Of a stretch of DNA of 64,000 nucleotides, positions 62,162 through 64,000 are shown one piece after another (position 1 is the stretch's first letter; the number at the start of each line of letters is the position of its first letter). The DNA is from Leptolyngbya sp. FACHB-60 (GTDB taxonomy: Bacteria; Cyanobacteriota; Cyanobacteriia; Phormidesmidales; Phormidesmidaceae). Where the stretch lies: the NCBI RefSeq assembly GCF_014695775.1, contig NZ_JACJOX010000011.1, forward strand, positions 84,637 through 148,636. The letters are read 5' to 3'. The position numbers were made by a program, and so were the translations under genes. The notes under the pieces are model-generated. The model saw only the letters and a program-made list of their open reading frames with translations. It made no database searches and was not told the origin of the DNA.

Positions 62162-62743
62162 CTATACGCTGGCCCCAATGAGAACAGCCGCCGCTGCCTT
62201 TGCTTGGTCAGCGGCCTGGGAGTGCCCCTGCATCATCGCAACTACCGTAGCCCCCTGCATCAAAATCATAATCTGATCAGCTAGTTCCTTGGGGTTAGGC
62301 AGGTTGGCCTCATTGATGAGAGCCAGCATGTAGTCAGTAACGGCCCTCTGATGCTCAAGGGAGACTTGGTAAGCTGGATGCTCAGGGTGCACCAGCTCTA
62401 TCGCCGAGTTGATAAAGGCACAGCCACGAAAGTTAGACTGCTCAAACCATTCCTTAAGGGCGTCGAAGACAGCCAAAACAGGCGGCTGCCCTGAGGCCAC
62501 AGCGTGACGGGCGATCGCCTCTTGAAACCAGACCCGCCAGCTGTTGCGCTGCTCCTCTAAACAGGCGGCAATGAGCGCGTCTTTTGACTTGAAGTGGTTG
62601 TATAGCGACATCTTAGCCACCCCCGACTCAGCAATGATGCGGTCGATACCAACGTTGTGGACGCCCTCTTGGTAAAACAGCTCAGAGGCCTTTGCCAAAA
62701 TGCGATCGCGAGCACAGGGTTGCGAAGAAGCCGAGCGGGCCAT
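62162..62743 (-). CDS. TetR/AcrR-family repressor
   Basis: A 193-residue protein. The N-terminal helix-turn-helix (RILAKASELFYQEGVHNVGIDRIIAESGVAKMSLYNHFKSK) is typical TetR; the C-terminal ligand domain carries FRGCAFINSAIEL. It is divergent from the SDR gene. An operator copy lies 12 bp upstream of its ATG and a second one sits in the SDR promoter, so it most likely represses both. Confidence 0.9.
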   Translation of the reverse strand: MARSASSQPCARDRILAKASELFYQEGVHNVGIDRIIAESGVAKMSLYNHFKSKDALIAACLEEQRNSWRVWFQEAIARHAVASGQPPVLAVFDALKEWFEQSNFRGCAFINSAIELVHPEHPAYQVSLEHQRAVTDYMLALINEANLPNPKELADQIMILMQGATVVAMMQGHSQAADQAKAAAAVLIGASV

Positions 62744-62754
62744 AAACAGAACAC

Positions 62755-62770
62755 TAGACAGATTTGTCTA
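62755..62770. promoter_or_regulatory. TetR operator, copy 1
   Basis: TAGACAGATTTGTCTA, 16 bp, arms TAGACAG/TTGTCTA with one mismatch from a perfect palindrome. It ends 12 bp upstream (on the minus strand) of the TetR gene start at 62743, so binding would block the TetR promoter or ribosome site (autorepression). Confidence 0.8.
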
Positions 62771-62842
62771 CATCTTAATACACGGGCACGCGGATCCATA
62801 AACCGAAGGAGATTTTGAGATGCAAGAAAACATGCTGACAAA

Positions 62843-62858
62843 TAGACAGACCTGTCTA
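62843..62858. promoter_or_regulatory. TetR operator, copy 2, in the SDR promoter
   Basis: TAGACAGACCTGTCTA with perfect 7-bp arms and a 2-bp spacer. CTGACA at 62835-62840 and CATAAT at 62859-62864 form a -35/-10 pair with 18 bp spacing, and the operator fills that spacer exactly. This is a classic repressor position for the gene at 62971. Confidence 0.85.
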
Positions 62859-62970
62859 CATAATCTATGGAAAGGTCGTTCTAAACAACTTTAAAACGGC
62901 CTCCATCGGTGGTTTTCAGGGTTCCTCTGGCTACAGCTGTCCGTTTTTTCTCAAACTTACCTATTTCTGG

Positions 62971-63723
62971 ATGTTTCCTATGGGTTTCGATGTTTCTGGC
63001 AAAGTAGCGCTAGTTACGGGTGCTAACCGTGGCATTGGCAAAGCTGTTGTGGAATCTCTGCTTCAGCACGGGGCCGCTAAGGTCTACGCCGCCGTGCGCA
63101 ATCTAGATTCAGTCACTCCGTTGGTAGAGGTGCACGGCGATCGCATCGTCCCCATCCATATAGATCTGGCTCAGCCAGAGACCATTTTGCATGCCGCCCA
63201 AGCCGCGACCGATGTAGAACTGGTAGTCAACAATGCAGGCGTGCTGCGCAATGCTGGCCCACTAGCAAAGGATGCGATCGAGGCGCTGCAATTCGAGATT
63301 GAGATGAATGTGGTGGGACTAATGCGCATGGCCCAGGCTTTTGCCCCAGTGCTTAAAGCCAATGGTGGCGGTGCCTTTGTGCAGCTCAACTCGGTGGCCT
63401 CGCTGAAGAGTTCTGCCAACTTCGCTACTTATTCAACCTCTAAAGCCGCCGCTTATTCCATGACCCAAGCGCTGCGTGAGAAGCTGTCCGCTCAGGGAAC
63501 CGCTGTCGTTAGCGTTCATCCCGGCCCCATTGCCACCGAGATGGCTCAAGATGCTGGGTTGGCAGACATTGCTGAGTCGCCACTGCTAGTTAGCGAAGGC
63601 ATTGTCACCGCGTTAAAGGCAGGCACCTTCCACCTCTTTCCCGACACTTTAGCGAAACAGATTGGGGCAGCCTACCAAAGCTTTGCCACCAATGTAGTCG
63701 AGGCTAGCTTGGCCGAAGCGTAG
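62971..63723 (+). CDS. Short-chain dehydrogenase/reductase (SDR)
   Basis: A 250-residue classical SDR. Cofactor motif [29 protein letters not shown], catalytic Ser in [10 protein letters not shown] and YSTSK for Tyr and Lys. The NADP or NAD preference is unclear. Divergent from and probably repressed by TetR; a role in clearing a reactive carbonyl or other inducer is likely but not shown. ATG 62971 is the first start; ATG 62980 would remove three residues. Confidence 0.9.
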   Translation: MFPMGFDVSGKVALVTGANRGIGKAVVESLLQHGAAKVYAAVRNLDSVTPLVEVHGDRIVPIHIDLAQPETILHAAQAATDVELVVNNAGVLRNAGPLAKDAIEALQFEIEMNVVGLMRMAQAFAPVLKANGGGAFVQLNSVASLKSSANFATYSTSKAAAYSMTQALREKLSAQGTAVVSVHPGPIATEMAQDAGLADIAESPLLVSEGIVTALKAGTFHLFPDTLAKQIGAAYQSFATNVVEASLAEA

Positions 63724-63814
63724 CTCCTAGCTCAGCTACAGGGCTTGGGATTCACAGACTAGCAGTCAACCAACTCGGGTTTTGACAGGCCATGGAAGCC
63801 TGGAGTATAAGGTC

Positions 63815-63849
63815 ACAGGTAACAGGTTTGAGGCATGCCTGTTACCTGT
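63815..63849. repeat. 12-bp inverted repeat downstream of the SDR gene
   Basis: ACAGGTAACAGG (63815-63826) and CCTGTTACCTGT (63838-63849) with an 11-base loop. It is about 90 bp after the SDR stop and converges with the partial gene at 63883, so it could be a bidirectional terminator. Confidence 0.55.
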
Positions 63850-63882
63850 TGCTTGGTTGAGCACTATCGCTCTTCAATGACT

Positions 63883-64000
63883 CTAGGCGGAGGAAAGTAG
63901 TTGTGAGGTCGGTAGAGACGCGCCTGGAAACAGATTCATAAGCCCAATGAGCGCCTGAAAACCTTTTTCCAACTGAGGAACGGGGAACACCTCCAGCCAA
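63883..64000 (-). CDS. Partial coding sequence at window end
   Basis: The minus-strand frame is open from the window edge for 38 codons and ends at TAG 63883. The visible end is WLEVFPVPQLEKGFQALIG then LMNLFPGASLPTSQLLSSA. The wording is protein-like (hydrophobic helix, ordered termini) but the family is not recognisable from this fragment. Confidence 0.45.
   Translation of the reverse strand, partial: WLEVFPVPQLEKGFQALIGLMNLFPGASLPTSQLLSSA

Overview
This window comes from a cyanobacterial chromosome. The evidence is: many HIP1 octamers (GCGATCGC) along almost the whole stretch; an ssrA gene whose tag reads ANNIVPFARKAAPVAA, the cyanobacterial type; an NblB-type phycobilisome-degradation HEAT protein; a carotenoid-desaturase-like oxidoreductase; and several families that are common in filamentous cyanobacteria (Uma2, pentapeptide, CHAT-TPR, SWIM/SNF2 pair, GH15/phosphorylase-kinase-like). 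Base composition is moderately GC-rich, which would suit a Leptolyngbya/Nodosilinea-type genus. That placement is a guess from style, not from a marker gene. I see no rRNA, CRISPR array, prophage or intact transposase.

Layout. 0-10 kb: tail of a leishmanolysin-like peptidase, a YdeP/FdhF-like molybdopterin oxidoreductase, a SWIM protein and SNF2 helicase pair split by a VapBC-type module, CuZn superoxide dismutase and an MscS channel. 10-18 kb: pentapeptide protein, Uma2 protein, TspO, a desaturase-like FAD enzyme followed by a decayed copy of its own C-terminus, small membrane proteins, and rsgA preceded by a tiny leader ORF. 18-26 kb: gluconokinase with a PchB-like lyase, a phospholipase D with an EF-hand, an M42 peptidase, CBS protein, nblB and a RsbW-like ATPase. 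26-33 kb: tRNA-Tyr, tRNA-Thr, plsC, YchJ, DUF4268 protein, SGNH hydrolase, rplU-rpmA, a 19-residue-repeat protein and ssrA. 33-41 kb: a methylglyoxal-synthase-like/lipid-kinase fusion, a CHAT-TPR membrane protein divergent from an S9 peptidase, and eno. 41-51 kb: DUF2188 protein, rsmI, a second VapBC, a second M42-like peptidase, an Rrf2 regulator-cysK pair, an endonuclease III-like gene, then a scar with two broken genes, an EEP hydrolase and an MFS transporter. 51-64 kb: GH15-like giant, alpha/beta hydrolase, a large AT-richer membrane hydrolase with no HIP1 octamer seen, a methylase remnant, a third VapBC, a FecR lipoprotein, TPR protein, tlyA, and a TetR-SDR divergent pair with two clear operators.

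How genes work together. Likely transcription units are rplU-rpmA, gluconokinase with the PchB-like gene, Rrf2-cysK (probably sulfur/cysteine control), the three overlapping antitoxin-toxin pairs, and the TPR gene with tlyA. The window is mostly housekeeping chromosome. The accessory material sits in three places: 3.8-4.4 kb, 43.7-44.3 kb with 48.4-49.0 kb, and 55.9-59.6 kb, where toxin-antitoxin modules, pieces of broken genes and the unusual large hydrolase are found. I did not find a complete new defence system. The most unusual intact proteins are the methylglyoxal-synthase-like lipid kinase, the membrane hydrolase at 55.9-58.3 kb, the EF-hand phospholipase D and the 19-residue-repeat protein.
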